NCBI RefSeq assembly: GCF_900607235.1
Contig: NZ_LR027848.1
Location: 359,230 to 423,229 of the forward strand
DNA: 64,000 bases
DNA from: Olivibacter jilunii
Lineage (GTDB): Bacteria; Bacteroidota; Bacteroidia; Sphingobacteriales; Sphingobacteriaceae
Direction: 5' to 3'
Positions 1 to 9,515 of this stretch are shown here, one piece after another (the first letter of the stretch is position 1; the number at the start of each line of letters is the position of its first letter). The translations under genes and the position numbers were made by a program. Under the pieces are notes generated by a model that worked only from the letters and a program-made list of their open reading frames with translations, did no database searches and was not told where the DNA came from.

Positions 1-1389
1 TATCTTAACTATCTGTGCCATCAATTCTGCTTCTACCACAATCTTTTCGCCAACCATGCCAACACCTTTCATTTGAGCGATACCTCTTCTTATCGGTTGC
101 AATAAACTACAGTGAAAAATAATGGTATCTCCCGGCTTCACCTGTGCTTTAAACCGAGCGTTCTCAATTTTCAAAAATAAGGTGATATAATTCTCTGGGT
201 CGGGTACGGTATTTAACACCAATATGCCTCCTGTTTGCGCCATGGCCTCAATTTGAAGAACTCCGGGGAATAGCGGCTCATTTGGAAAATGCCCCATGAA
301 AATGTCTTCATTCATTGTCACATTCTTCAAACCCACCACATGAGTTTTTGTAAGTTCCAGAATCTTATCCACCATCAGCATCGGCTGCCTATGGGGTAAA
401 ATCTTCATAATCTGCGCCGTATCATAAACGGGGGTCATATTCGGATCGTAAACCCGCACATACTTCTTGTTCTTTTCCCTACTAATCTGCGCTTTGATCT
501 TTTTGGCAAATGCCACATTGGCAGCATGCCCGGGACGTGCAGCCATGATATGTCCCTTCAACGGCCGCCCTACTAAGGCCAAATCGCCAATCATATCCAA
601 CAACTTATGCCGTGCCGGCTCATTCTGATGGCGAAGCTTAATATTATTCAGGATACCTTCCCTTGCCACATCGATATCTTCCCGATTAAAGAGTTTCGCT
701 AAATGCTTCAGCTCATCTTTACTCACATCTTTATCGACTACTACAATCGCGTTATTTAAATCACCTCCTTTAATCAGATTATGTTCAAGCAACATTTCTA
801 ATTCATGCAAGAAACAAAACGTTCTGGACGAGGCAATTTCCTTTTTAAATTCACTGATGCTAGTAATAGCAGAGTGTTGACTTCCCAATACGGGTGAATT
901 ATAATCAATCATACAGGTAAATCGATACCCATCTAAAGGCATCGCAACCATCTCTACTTTTCTATCAGCTTCGGTATAATGTATATTATGAGGTATTTCG
1001 TAATATTCCCGATCTGCTTCCTGATCTTTATACCCTGCCTTCTCAATGGCTTCTACGTAAATTAAAGCACTCCCATCCATAATCGGAACTTCAGGGCCAT
1101 CAATTTCTATCAGCACATTATCAATCTCCATTCCTACTAAGGATGCCAGTAAGTGTTCTACCGTGCTTACGCTTGCGCCATTTTGTGTAATCGTGGTTCC
1201 TCTCGAAGTGTCTGAAACGTTATCCACGTCAGCATCGATGATGGGCTGACCTTCTAAATCTATTCGTTTAAATTTATATCCATGATTTACAGGTGCCGGC
1301 TTAAAAACTAATGTAGCATGTTTACCAGTGTGGAGGCCAACCCCTGAAATCGTAATTTCTGAATTAAGTGTTCTTTGTTTAACGTTCAT
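1..1389 (-). CDS. lpxC-fabZ: Bifunctional UDP-3-O-acyl-N-acetylglucosamine deacetylase / 3-hydroxyacyl-ACP dehydratase (partial)
   Basis: The reading frame starts at ATG 1389 and is open to the left edge, so the C-terminus is missing (463 codons visible). The N-terminal two thirds match LpxC, the committing zinc deacetylase of lipid A synthesis: TVEHLLASL near residue 78 and the later HKLLDMIGDLAL motif carry metal-binding histidines. From about residue 330 a FabZ dehydratase domain follows, with LPHRQPMLMVD and the catalytic HFPNEPLFPG...E segment. The LpxC-FabZ fusion is a known Bacteroidota arrangement. It lies 50 bp downstream of lpxD on the same strand and is probably co-transcribed with it; lpxA would be expected next, outside the window. 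Confidence 0.95.
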   Translation of the reverse strand, partial: MNVKQRTLNSEITISGVGLHTGKHATLVFKPAPVNHGYKFKRIDLEGQPIIDADVDNVSDTSRGTTITQNGASVSTVEHLLASLVGMEIDNVLIEIDGPEVPIMDGSALIYVEAIEKAGYKDQEADREYYEIPHNIHYTEADRKVEMVAMPLDGYRFTCMIDYNSPVLGSQHSAITSISEFKKEIASSRTFCFLHELEMLLEHNLIKGGDLNNAIVVVDKDVSKDELKHLAKLFNREDIDVAREGILNNIKLRHQNEPARHKLLDMIGDLALVGRPLKGHIMAARPGHAANVAFAKKIKAQISREKNKKYVRVYDPNMTPVYDTAQIMKILPHRQPMLMVDKILELTKTHVVGLKNVTMNEDIFMGHFPNEPLFPGVLQIEAMAQTGGILVLNTVPDPENYITLFLKIENARFKAQVKPGDTIIFHCSLLQPIRRGIAQMKGVGMVGEKIVVEAELMAQIVKI

Positions 1390-1439
1390 CTCTTCCTAAT
1401 AATTTAAGGCTAGCATACGCTGTCGCTGCTAGTACTCAT

Positions 1440-2477
1440 TTATTCTTCGTCAAGTTTTTTAATTAGTTTTTCAATTTGATCCAAGCGGCGTTCCAAATCC
1501 GGTAATCGCTGCAATACTACTTGTGCTCGCATCTGATTCTGGAACTGACTTGCCGGTGTTCCCGCCCATTTCAACCCGGGGGTATCTATAGAACGGTTGA
1601 TACCGGATTGCGCCTGCACTTGTGTACCATCAGCTATCGTGATATGTCCTACGGCACCTACTTGTCCTCCTAAAACTACATTCTTACCGATTTTTGTACT
1701 TCCTGAGATACCTGTTTGAGCAGCTATAACTGAATTTTCTCCAACCTCCACATTATGCGCCAACTGAATTAAATTATCCAGTTTTACACCTTTTCGAATG
1801 ATTGTATGTCCCATCGTTGCACGATCGATTGTGGAATTAGAGCCGATTTCAACATCATCTTCTATAACAACGTTTCCGATTTGACTTATTTTACGATAGG
1901 TACCATCCTCTTGTGGAGCGAAGCCAAAACCATCGCTTCCTATAACAGTGCCTGAATGGATCACCACATTTTTTCCTAAAACACAATCGTGATATATTTT
2001 TACACCGGGGAATAAAATACTCCCCGCGCCTATCTTAACATTATCGCCAATGTACACCTGCGGATAAATGCTTACATTATCCTCTAGTACAACATTGTCT
2101 CCGATATAAGAAAAAGCCCCTACATATACATCCTCCCCTAGCTTAGCGGAGGGATGGATATAGGAAGGCGTTTCTACTCCCGTTTTATGAAAACGGAATT
2201 TATTATATTGCTCTAATAGCAAGGTAATTGCCGTATAGGCATTCTTCACTCGAATAAGCGTGGCACTTATCGGCTCCTCAACCGTTAAGTCATTATTGAC
2301 AATAACAATGGATGCTTCTGTCGTGTAAAGGTAGTTTTCATATTTAGGGTTAGCTAAAAAAGTAAGCCCCCCTTGGCTAGCTTCTTCGATTTTTTCAACC
2401 CTCGATACCACAACATCTTCGTTTCCCTCTATAGAACCATCAATGATTTCGCTAATTTGTTTGGCAGTAAATTGCAT
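1440..2477 (-). CDS. lpxD: UDP-3-O-(3-hydroxyacyl)glucosamine N-acyltransferase
   Basis: This 345-residue protein has the LpxD layout: an N-terminal uridine-binding domain (about 1-100), a long left-handed beta-helix of hexapeptide repeats (about 105-305, e.g. IGDNVKIGAGS), and a helical C-terminal tail. The HNVEVG segment holds the likely catalytic histidine. The enzyme adds the second 3-hydroxyacyl chain in lipid A synthesis, after LpxC. The ATG at 2477 sits just downstream of a full promoter (2482-2512), which supports this start and suggests an almost leaderless transcript. lpxC-fabZ follows 50 bp downstream. Confidence 0.95.
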   Translation of the reverse strand: MQFTAKQISEIIDGSIEGNEDVVVSRVEKIEEASQGGLTFLANPKYENYLYTTEASIVIVNNDLTVEEPISATLIRVKNAYTAITLLLEQYNKFRFHKTGVETPSYIHPSAKLGEDVYVGAFSYIGDNVVLEDNVSIYPQVYIGDNVKIGAGSILFPGVKIYHDCVLGKNVVIHSGTVIGSDGFGFAPQEDGTYRKISQIGNVVIEDDVEIGSNSTIDRATMGHTIIRKGVKLDNLIQLAHNVEVGENSVIAAQTGISGSTKIGKNVVLGGQVGAVGHITIADGTQVQAQSGINRSIDTPGLKWAGTPASQFQNQMRAQVVLQRLPDLERRLDQIEKLIKKLDEE

Positions 2478-2481
2478 CGCG

Positions 2482-2512
2482 CAAATTTATGTGTTAAATT
2501 TTTATGAACAAA
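2482..2512 (-). promoter_or_regulatory. Bacteroidota-type promoter upstream of lpxD
   Basis: Read on the minus strand, TTTG (2512-2509) is separated by exactly 19 bp from TAAATTTG (2489-2482). This fits the Bacteroidota -33/-7 consensus TTTG-N19-21-TAnnTTTG. The lpxD ATG begins 5 nt after the -7 box, so transcription should start at or within a few bases of the start codon. Confidence 0.75.
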
Positions 2513-2556
2513 TTTTAAATTCCTTTGTATATCAATACTTTGCGAACTTCTGACAA

Positions 2557-3783
2557 CTACCGCAATTCTTTTGGGTAAGCAATCATAAATTTCTTGACCT
2601 TTTTTGCCAGCACTTCCAAGTTCGATAAATCGGAGGCTGTCGTAATATCTTGGATGGTACCATCCTTCATCAAAATGTTAATATTTCCCTCACCGGCATC
2701 GTAAGCACTGTTTTCTACCGACTGCGTGAATACGAAATAATGCACTTCATCCTCCCCAACCTTGAACAGGTTCATAGCTGCGCGACGTAATGCTTCTATT
2801 CGTTCCTTGGTAGGCATAAAATTACTTAATTCGACATGATAGAGCCTCCTTGTCATAAATTGCTCACACAACTTAGATAAGACAGTATCCTCATGCTTTA
2901 CCCCCATTTTCACAGTTGCCAAAATGTCTGTATCATCCAGCATGGTAAAAAATTCGAGATGGGCGCGATCTTGTAAAAAATCCTCCTTTGTGACTCTGTT
3001 ATCAATAAAATGTTTCAACGCCTCTGTTGCAAATACGTTGTTTCCTTTATCGGTAAGCTCCTTTGCACGCTGTAAGATTTTAATCAACATCTGTTCAGCA
3101 CTTAATACCGTTTTATGCAGGTATACTTGCCAGTACATTAGTCTACGGGCAATTAAAAACTTCTCAACCGAATAAATTCCCTTTTGTTCAATCACCAAGC
3201 CGTTATTAGCAACGTTCAGCATTTTAATAATCCGATCAAAGCTGATCACCCCTTCGGAAACACCGGTAAAAAAGCTGTCTCTGTTGAGATAGTCCATTCG
3301 GTCCGTATCAAGCTGACTCGACACTAATTGATGCAAAAATCGCTTTGGATATTTGTCTTTAAAGATATCAATCGCCATAGACAAGCTACCATTGAATTTC
3401 CGGTTCATTTCATTCATTATTAACGACGAAATATGCTCATGTGATACTCCCTGTACCAGGGTGTGTTCCAACGAGTGCGAAAATGGTCCATGACCTATGT
3501 CATGTAGTAATATGGCTATAATGGCGGCCTCTTCTTCCTCCGCTGTTATATCGATATCTTTACCTTTCAGGGTCTCTAAAGCTAAGCCCATCAAATGCAT
3601 AGCGCCGAGTGCATGTTGAAAACGCGTATGTAGTGCCCCTGGATAAACTAAATGTGTTAGGCTTACCTGTTTAATATACCGAAGGCGTTGAAAATAACGA
3701 TGCTGTATCAGATCAAATATCAAATCTGATGGTATGGAAACAAAACCATAAACAGGATCATTAATAATTTTTTTCTTATTCAA
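2557..3783 (-). CDS. HD-domain phosphohydrolase (dGTPase-like, COG1078 type)
   Basis: 408 residues. The HD superfamily metal site is clear: RFQHALG with His57, HDIGHGPFSHSLEH with His94-Asp95, and a later DTDRMDYLNRD segment. Relatives of this type hydrolyse dNTPs or other phosphorylated nucleosides; the substrate of this member cannot be told from sequence. The frame begins with TTG at 3783 (NKKKIINDPVYGF follows). No ATG occurs nearby in frame, and relatives begin at the same place, so TTG is the likely start. It lies 79 bp upstream of lpxD on the same strand, but lpxD has its own promoter. Confidence 0.88.
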   Translation of the reverse strand: MNKKKIINDPVYGFVSIPSDLIFDLIQHRYFQRLRYIKQVSLTHLVYPGALHTRFQHALGAMHLMGLALETLKGKDIDITAEEEEAAIIAILLHDIGHGPFSHSLEHTLVQGVSHEHISSLIMNEMNRKFNGSLSMAIDIFKDKYPKRFLHQLVSSQLDTDRMDYLNRDSFFTGVSEGVISFDRIIKMLNVANNGLVIEQKGIYSVEKFLIARRLMYWQVYLHKTVLSAEQMLIKILQRAKELTDKGNNVFATEALKHFIDNRVTKEDFLQDRAHLEFFTMLDDTDILATVKMGVKHEDTVLSKLCEQFMTRRLYHVELSNFMPTKERIEALRRAAMNLFKVGEDEVHYFVFTQSVENSAYDAGEGNINILMKDGTIQDITTASDLSNLEVLAKKVKKFMIAYPKELR

Positions 3784-3998
3784 AAGCCAAAAAATTTAAG
3801 CACAAAGGTGCTATTTTTTAATGAAATGTCCATGATGCAGCTTCTCTTTCTACATCGAAATCAAATCTAAATTGAATTTATTTACGTCGCTGTTAATTTT
3901 TGTTAAAAAAGCGGAAAGGCTCCAAACAATTACGTAAGTTCGTAATTCTATATTGAGATAGGACATAGGACTTAGAACGTAAAACTTATAACGTAACG

Positions 3999-5549
3999 AT
4001 GCAAGAAACAAATATATTATGGGCAGATGATGAGATCGATTTATTAAAGCCTCACATTATGCTGCTCAATGAAAAGGGATATGGTGTAAAAACAGTCACC
4101 AATGGACATGATGCCGTTGAAGCTTTCAAAAATTCCTTTTATGATTTAGTATTCTTGGATGAAAATATGCCGGGACTTACAGGTCTGGAAACCTTAGGGA
4201 TTTTAAAGGGCATTAATCCGACCGTCCCCATGGTAATGATCACGAAGAATGAAGAAGAGTTTCTGATGGAAGATGCAATAGGTTCGCAAATCGATGATTA
4301 CCTGATTAAACCGGTAAATCCGAAACAAGTTCTATTGACCATCAAAAAGTTCACTGAGAATAAACGCTTAGTAAGCGAAAGAACATCGATGGCTTACCAG
4401 CAGGAGTTTAGAACGCTTGGCATGACCCTGAATGATAATCTGGACTTTAATGAATGGGTTGATGTTTATAAAAAATTAGTTTATTGGGAGCTTTCACTCG
4501 AAAAATTGGAAGATGAAGGCATGCACGAAATCTTGACCATGCAAAAGGCGGAAGCCAATGCCCAGTTTTCGAAATTTGTTGAAAAGAATTACCTGCATTG
4601 GGTCAAAGATCCGGAGAGCGGGCCGGTTTCATCGCCTCAACTATTTAAGAAAAAAGTATTCCCGGTACTGGATAACAAGCCTACCTTTTTCTTTTTAATA
4701 GACAATTTACGATATGATCAATGGAAAGTGATACATGAAATCATCGGCAATTACTATCGTATGGATGCGGAGGAGACTTATTACAGTATTTTGCCTACGG
4801 CGACCCAATATGCCCGGAATGCTATTTTCAGCGGGATGATGCCGCTTGATATGGAGAAGAACTTTCCGCATATTTGGCAAAACGATGAAGACGAGGGGGG
4901 CAAAAATCTACACGAGGAAGAGTTTTTAGCGGCACAAATAAAAAATACGTTTCGGAAAGAATGCAAATTCAGCTACCATAAAATTCTTACACTGGAACAG
5001 GGAAGAGACATCACGGACAATCTATCCAATTTGATGGGAAACGACCTTAATGTGCTGGTTTATAATTTCGTCGATATGCTGTCCCATGCCCGGACTGACA
5101 TGGCCATGATCCGGGAGCTTGCCAGCGATGAAGCAGCCTATCGCTCGCTCACGCTGTCATGGTTCAAACATTCACCACTTTTAGATACCCTAAAATGGCT
5201 CGCGCAAAAAAATGTACGTGTCATTCTTACGACTGACCATGGCACGATTCGCGTAAAACATGCAAGTAAGGTAATCGGCGATCGGAACACGAATAGTAAT
5301 CTTCGTTACAAACAGGGTAAAAATCTAAACTTTATTGATAAGGATGTACTACACATCAAGAACCCACATGAAGCAAAATTGCCGAAACTTCACGTAAGTT
5401 CAAGTTTTATATTTGCCAAGGAAGACACCTATTTCGTTTATCCTAACAACTATAACCAGTTTGTCAATTACTTCAACGAAACTTTTCAACACGGTGGTAT
5501 TTCTCTTGAAGAGATGATCATTCCGTATATTACGTATACACCGAAATGA
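3999..5549 (+). CDS. porX: PorX-type response regulator with PglZ/alkaline-phosphatase-like domain
   Basis: 516 residues. The N-terminal CheY-like receiver (about 1-125) has phospho-acceptor Asp54 in FLDENMPG, the acidic pocket DD at 10-11, and Lys in LIKPVNP. The large C-terminal PglZ domain has the nucleophile-type Thr in LPTATQYARN (Thr267/Thr269), a DN metal-site segment (LIDNLRYDQW) and the TTDHG motif. In Porphyromonas and Flavobacterium, PorX works with the kinase PorY to control the type IX secretion system and hydrolyses oligonucleotide second messengers. No porY or T9SS gene is visible here. The partner kinase is presumably elsewhere, as is usual. Confidence 0.9.
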   Translation: MQETNILWADDEIDLLKPHIMLLNEKGYGVKTVTNGHDAVEAFKNSFYDLVFLDENMPGLTGLETLGILKGINPTVPMVMITKNEEEFLMEDAIGSQIDDYLIKPVNPKQVLLTIKKFTENKRLVSERTSMAYQQEFRTLGMTLNDNLDFNEWVDVYKKLVYWELSLEKLEDEGMHEILTMQKAEANAQFSKFVEKNYLHWVKDPESGPVSSPQLFKKKVFPVLDNKPTFFFLIDNLRYDQWKVIHEIIGNYYRMDAEETYYSILPTATQYARNAIFSGMMPLDMEKNFPHIWQNDEDEGGKNLHEEEFLAAQIKNTFRKECKFSYHKILTLEQGRDITDNLSNLMGNDLNVLVYNFVDMLSHARTDMAMIRELASDEAAYRSLTLSWFKHSPLLDTLKWLAQKNVRVILTTDHGTIRVKHASKVIGDRNTNSNLRYKQGKNLNFIDKDVLHIKNPHEAKLPKLHVSSSFIFAKEDTYFVYPNNYNQFVNYFNETFQHGGISLEEMIIPYITYTPK

Positions 5550-5606
5550 TGAAGGATCGTAATCGGTTTCACCGGTGAGTATTACGAAAAGACTTTAGAA
5601 AGCACG

Positions 5607-5637
5607 TTGCATATCCATGCCGGTTTCTCTAAGTTTG
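5607..5637 (+). promoter_or_regulatory. Bacteroidota-type promoter upstream of tsaE
   Basis: TTG (5607-5609), 20 bp spacer, TAAGTTTG (5630-5637). The tsaE ATG at 5642 is only 4 nt past the -7 box, predicting a leaderless or nearly leaderless mRNA and transcription independent of porX. Confidence 0.6.
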
Positions 5638-5641
5638 CTTC

Positions 5642-6088
5642 ATGATTCTTACCGTTAACGACATAAGCGAACTACCTGATGTGGCAAAAAAAATACTCCT
5701 TTTTGTAGCCGATGATCGGGTAGTTTTGTTTTTCGCTCCAATGGGAGCGGGAAAAACTACACTTATTAAAGAGCTTTGCAAGCAACTACAGGTTACCGAC
5801 CAAGCAGCCAGTCCAACTTTTTCAATCGTTAACGAGTACCATAGTCCTCAGGGAAACGTTTATCATTTTGATTTTTACCGGTTGAAAGAGGAACAGGAAG
5901 CTTTAGATCTGGGTTATGAGGAATACTTCTTCTCAGGAAACTATTGTTTTATTGAATGGCCTGAAAAAATCCCTAATCTCCTACCCGAAGAGGTAGTGAG
6001 TGTTACAATTGAGCTCGGAGAAAAAAATGAACGTAAAATTAGGATACAAAAAGGGATTCCATCTTCCCATTTGTCTGAACTTTATTAG
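5642..6088 (+). CDS. tsaE: tRNA threonylcarbamoyladenosine biosynthesis ATPase TsaE
   Basis: 148 residues, the normal size for TsaE. A P-loop MGAGKTT (residues 34-40) is followed by SPTFSIVNEY and HFDFYRL, both typical of the family, and by a WPEKIP segment near residue 108. TsaE is the ATPase of the TsaB-TsaD-TsaE complex that completes the t6A modification at position 37 of ANN-decoding tRNAs. It sits between porX and ald. The abutting promoter suggests its own transcription start. Confidence 0.92.
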   Translation: MILTVNDISELPDVAKKILLFVADDRVVLFFAPMGAGKTTLIKELCKQLQVTDQAASPTFSIVNEYHSPQGNVYHFDFYRLKEEQEALDLGYEEYFFSGNYCFIEWPEKIPNLLPEEVVSVTIELGEKNERKIRIQKGIPSSHLSELY

Positions 6089-6268
6089 CATGCTCCCATT
6101 TCTTCATTTATCCTGCTATTTATCTTTTTTTCTGTGTACCGATTAAAATGCTTTCGATCAAAATCGAGCAAGTTTTGCATCCGAATGGCAGACGCAATTA
6201 TAAAACATGAACGAACTGTAGATACTTTTTCGTAAATTAACCCGATTTTTTGTGTAATTGAGCTCTGT

Positions 6269-7480
6269 ATGACAGAATTATCTAACTTGGCGCGTCAAGC
6301 GATGATGCAGCCACAGGAGGCCATGCTAGAAACCGGCAAAAAGAAGAACAGTTTATTAATCGGAATCCCTAAGGAAGTGAGCTTTCAGGAGAACCGTATT
6401 GCGCTTACGCCTTTGTCTGTTGCTTTACTTGTAGAGAATGGTCATCAAATTATGTTAGAGTCCGGCGCAGGAAACGGTGCCAACTTTCTGGATCATCACT
6501 ACAGCGAGCAGGGCGCTATCATTGTTCATGAAAAGGAACGCATTTACACCTGCGACATTATCGTCAAGATTGGGGCTCCCACCTTGGAAGAAATTGATTT
6601 AATGAAAACCGGCCAGGTCCTGTTTTCCAGCCAACAACCCTCTTTATTGGGCTTTGAGCATTTAAAAGCCATGATGAAGAAGAAGGTTACGGCGCTATCT
6701 TATGAGTATTTGCGGGACGAGGATAACCGGTTAACGGTTGTACGTGCAATGAGCGAAATTGTAGGCGCTACCTCTATTCTAATTGCCGGCGAATATTTAA
6801 GTAACGTGTTCCAAGGCAAGGGCCTGATGCTGGGGGGGATTACCGGCGTTCCTCCTACTGAAATAGTCATTATCGGTGCCGGAACGGTTGGAGAGTATGC
6901 GACCCGTGCCGCACTCGCCTTAGGTGCACAGGTAAAAGTCTTTGACAGTTCATTATATCGTCTTCGACGCTTACAAAACAATCTAGGGAATAAAGTATTC
7001 ACCTCGGTTATTCAACCCATTGTACTCCAAAAAGCGGTCCTATCCTGTGACATCGTAATAGGTGCGATGCGCGCCACCAATGGCAGAAGTCCGTGTATTA
7101 TTACCGAAGAAACCGTTTCTAAAATGAAACCCAACTCTGTGCTGGTTGATGTCAGTATTGACCAAGGCGGTTGTTTCGAGACCTCTCATATAACCAATCA
7201 CGATTCCCCTGTTTTCAGAAAGTATGATGTTATTCATTACTGTGTTCCCAATATAGCATCTCGTGTTGCCAGAACAGCCACCTATGCGCTGACAAACATT
7301 TTCGCACCGATTTTGTTGGATATTGGGGAACAGGGCGGGCTATTGAAAGTTATCTGGAACAAACCGGGTATTCGAAATGCCATTTATCTTTACCAAGGAC
7401 AGTTAACGAATAAAGATATAGCCAATAAATTTAATTTAACCCCGAAAGATCTCGAATTACTGATTGTATCCCATCGATGA
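6269..7480 (+). CDS. ald: Alanine dehydrogenase
   Basis: 403 residues. After a short N-terminal extension (about 27 residues) the protein begins GIPKEVSFQENRIALTP, the AlaDH/PNT N-terminal signature. The NAD-binding Rossmann segment VIIGAGTVGEYATRAALALGAQV lies near residue 205. The enzyme interconverts L-alanine and pyruvate plus ammonia with NAD(H). Bacteroidota genomes commonly carry this somewhat longer form right after tsaE, as here (180 bp gap). Transhydrogenase alpha subunits share the fold, but the length and lack of a membrane part favour alanine dehydrogenase. Confidence 0.88.
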   Translation: MTELSNLARQAMMQPQEAMLETGKKKNSLLIGIPKEVSFQENRIALTPLSVALLVENGHQIMLESGAGNGANFLDHHYSEQGAIIVHEKERIYTCDIIVKIGAPTLEEIDLMKTGQVLFSSQQPSLLGFEHLKAMMKKKVTALSYEYLRDEDNRLTVVRAMSEIVGATSILIAGEYLSNVFQGKGLMLGGITGVPPTEIVIIGAGTVGEYATRAALALGAQVKVFDSSLYRLRRLQNNLGNKVFTSVIQPIVLQKAVLSCDIVIGAMRATNGRSPCIITEETVSKMKPNSVLVDVSIDQGGCFETSHITNHDSPVFRKYDVIHYCVPNIASRVARTATYALTNIFAPILLDIGEQGGLLKVIWNKPGIRNAIYLYQGQLTNKDIANKFNLTPKDLELLIVSHR

Positions 7481-7508
7481 TCACTTTAGGTGTTAAATCA
7501 AGGCATAT

Positions 7509-8471
7509 ATGAAGGTTTTAAGAAAACAGTTTTATAAAGACGCTTTCACTCTACTTAAGGCAACGGTCATTGGCTTCGGTGACGACAAAGTATCGAAAAT
7601 GAGTGCAGCATTATCTTACTATACCATATTTGCGTTGGCTCCTCTCCTGATCATTATATTGGCTGTTGTTAGCTTTGTTTTGGGTGATGATGCACAACAG
7701 GGAAGAATCTTTCAGCAAATAAACGAATATGTCGGGGCTGATGCCGCCGCACTTATACAATCACTTATAAAAGGCTTATCGGTCGGAAAAGGATCCATTA
7801 TTGCAACCATTATTGGTGTGGGCACATTGATTTACGCATCGACAAAAGTTTTTGTAGAAATGCAGGATTCGCTCAACATGATCTTTAACGTGAAGCCCAA
7901 ACCAAAAAGAGGTTGGGTAAAACTACTTGTTGATCGTGCGCTGTCTTTTTCCATTGTGCTTATTCTGGGCTTTTTGTTAGTTGTTTCTTTACTCTTGAAT
8001 GTTGTCATTTCTGTTATTAGCACTACGCTCATCAAGTATCTTCCCGATTTTCAGGTTTTTGGTTTAGACCTTTTCGACGAAACAACCAACATCGCCTTAT
8101 ATCTTGCCAATACCCTTATAACCTTTATTGTTTTATCCGTTCTTTTTGGCTGTATTTTTAAATTCCTTCCAGACGTAAAAATCAAGTGGAAAGACGTACG
8201 GTCGGGTGCTTTCTTCACCGCCATCTTATTTATGATCGGCAAGTGGGCGATAGGCTTGTATATGCAGCATGCGGCACCTGCATCCGGATATGGTGCCGCC
8301 GGTTCCATAGTAATTATCTTGCTTTGGATAAACTACACATCCTCCATTCTATTTTTCGGCGCTGAGTTTACGGAAAAAAATGCAGAGATGTTCGGAGACG
8401 GTATCAAACCCTCCTCCATTGCCGTTCGCATCAATCAGCAGGAGATAACAGGTAATAGTTTCAAGCATTGA
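7509..8471 (+). CDS. YihY/BrkB-family inner membrane protein
   Basis: 320 residues with about six hydrophobic segments. The family signature appears as KMSAALSYYTIFALAPLLIIILAV near residue 27 and GYGAAGSIVIILLWINYTSSILFFGAEF near residue 257. This family (sometimes mislabelled ribonuclease BN) consists of integral membrane proteins of unsettled function. It starts 29 bp after ald on the same strand and may be read through from it. It ends 1 bp before the convergent oxyR stop. Confidence 0.88.
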   Translation: MKVLRKQFYKDAFTLLKATVIGFGDDKVSKMSAALSYYTIFALAPLLIIILAVVSFVLGDDAQQGRIFQQINEYVGADAAALIQSLIKGLSVGKGSIIATIIGVGTLIYASTKVFVEMQDSLNMIFNVKPKPKRGWVKLLVDRALSFSIVLILGFLLVVSLLLNVVISVISTTLIKYLPDFQVFGLDLFDETTNIALYLANTLITFIVLSVLFGCIFKFLPDVKIKWKDVRSGAFFTAILFMIGKWAIGLYMQHAAPASGYGAAGSIVIILLWINYTSSILFFGAEFTEKNAEMFGDGIKPSSIAVRINQQEITGNSFKH

Positions 8472-8472
8472 T

Positions 8473-9411
8473 TTAACCAATATCCATCACCTCCTTTTTC
8501 TTCTTATTTCTAAAACGCTTCGGTAGAATCTGTAGAATTTCACTTTTCAAAGCTTCAATGGCTCTTTTCTTTAGGTAGTTCTGTTGCGTGATTAAACTAA
8601 TTTCGCGAACCGGTTCGGGCGATTTAAAATAACGCACCTGATCAAGTTCCTTTACAGAAAACTCAGCAATACTCAATTCAGGCATAATCGTTACGCCCGC
8701 ATTCGTATCCACCATCCGTTTTAGGGTTTCTACACTGCCGGTGTTATATTCGAAGGAATCGTCCGGGTTCATCGTTTTCCTCCTATTGCAGATATTCAGT
8801 ACCTGATTCCGCATACAGTGCCCTTCGTTCAGTAACCAAAGTTTTTCATTCAATATATCACTTGCAGTAACGGCTTTTTTCTTTGACAAACTGCTTTCTT
8901 TAGCTATATAAGCAACAAACGTTTCATAGAACAAGGGGTGTTCCTGCAAATTGGGCTCGTGGATCGGTGTCGACAAAATACCGCAATCTAATACCCCTGT
9001 TTTTAACTCCCTGACTATCTTTTCTGTTGTATACTCCCATACATGCAAATGCAATTTCGGATATTTCTCCATGAAATTGCCTAATACCTTTGGTAATAGA
9101 TACGGGGCAACCGTCGGAATCACACCGATTTTTAATTCACCTTCCACCTCGCCTTTCTTATAAGCGACAATCTCTTTAATTTTCTGGCTCTCTAAAACCG
9201 CCACTCTCGCTTGTCGGATGATTTCTTCTCCGATTTCGGTAGGCACAATAGGCTGCCGGGTCCTATCAAAAATCCGAACACCTAAAGATTCTTCTAATTT
9301 TTGAATCTGCATACTCAATGTAGGCTGCGTTACAAAACACTTATCTGCAGCGGCCACAAAACTTCTATATGTATCAACAGCTATAATATATTCTAATTGA
9401 ACAAGCGTCAT
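8473..9411 (-). CDS. oxyR: LysR-family hydrogen-peroxide sensor OxyR
   Basis: 312 residues. The N-terminal winged helix-turn-helix (about 1-60) includes KCFVTQPTLSMQIQKLEESLG; the rest is a LysR substrate-binding fold. The segment GHCMRNQVLNIC places cysteines at 199 and 208, the same numbering as the redox disulfide pair of E. coli OxyR, so this is a peroxide sensor rather than a generic LysR protein. It is divergent from katA with 104 bp between start codons, the standard arrangement for direct control. It is convergent with the upstream YihY gene. Confidence 0.93.
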   Translation of the reverse strand: MTLVQLEYIIAVDTYRSFVAAADKCFVTQPTLSMQIQKLEESLGVRIFDRTRQPIVPTEIGEEIIRQARVAVLESQKIKEIVAYKKGEVEGELKIGVIPTVAPYLLPKVLGNFMEKYPKLHLHVWEYTTEKIVRELKTGVLDCGILSTPIHEPNLQEHPLFYETFVAYIAKESSLSKKKAVTASDILNEKLWLLNEGHCMRNQVLNICNRRKTMNPDDSFEYNTGSVETLKRMVDTNAGVTIMPELSIAEFSVKELDQVRYFKSPEPVREISLITQQNYLKKRAIEALKSEILQILPKRFRNKKKKEVMDIG

Positions 9412-9430
9412 AATATAAATTTTGATTATA

Positions 9431-9438
9431 CAAACATA
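9431..9438 (-). promoter_or_regulatory. -7 element for oxyR
   Basis: On the minus strand TATGTTTG (9438-9431) matches TAnnTTTG, 20 nt upstream of the oxyR ATG. It is partly back-to-back with the katA promoter, so OxyR bound between them could act on both genes. Confidence 0.5.
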
Positions 9439-9473
9439 GCAAAATTCGATGTAAGATGTTCATACCGAAGCAC

Positions 9474-9481
9474 TACCTTTG
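9474..9481 (+). promoter_or_regulatory. -7 element for katA
   Basis: TACCTTTG matches TAnnTTTG, 34 nt upstream of the katA ATG. No TTTG is seen at the expected -33 position. A weak upstream box is what an activator-dependent (OxyR) promoter would show. Confidence 0.5.
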
Positions 9482-9515
9482 GTCGACAGAGGAATCATAC
9501 TAAACAATTTTACAC

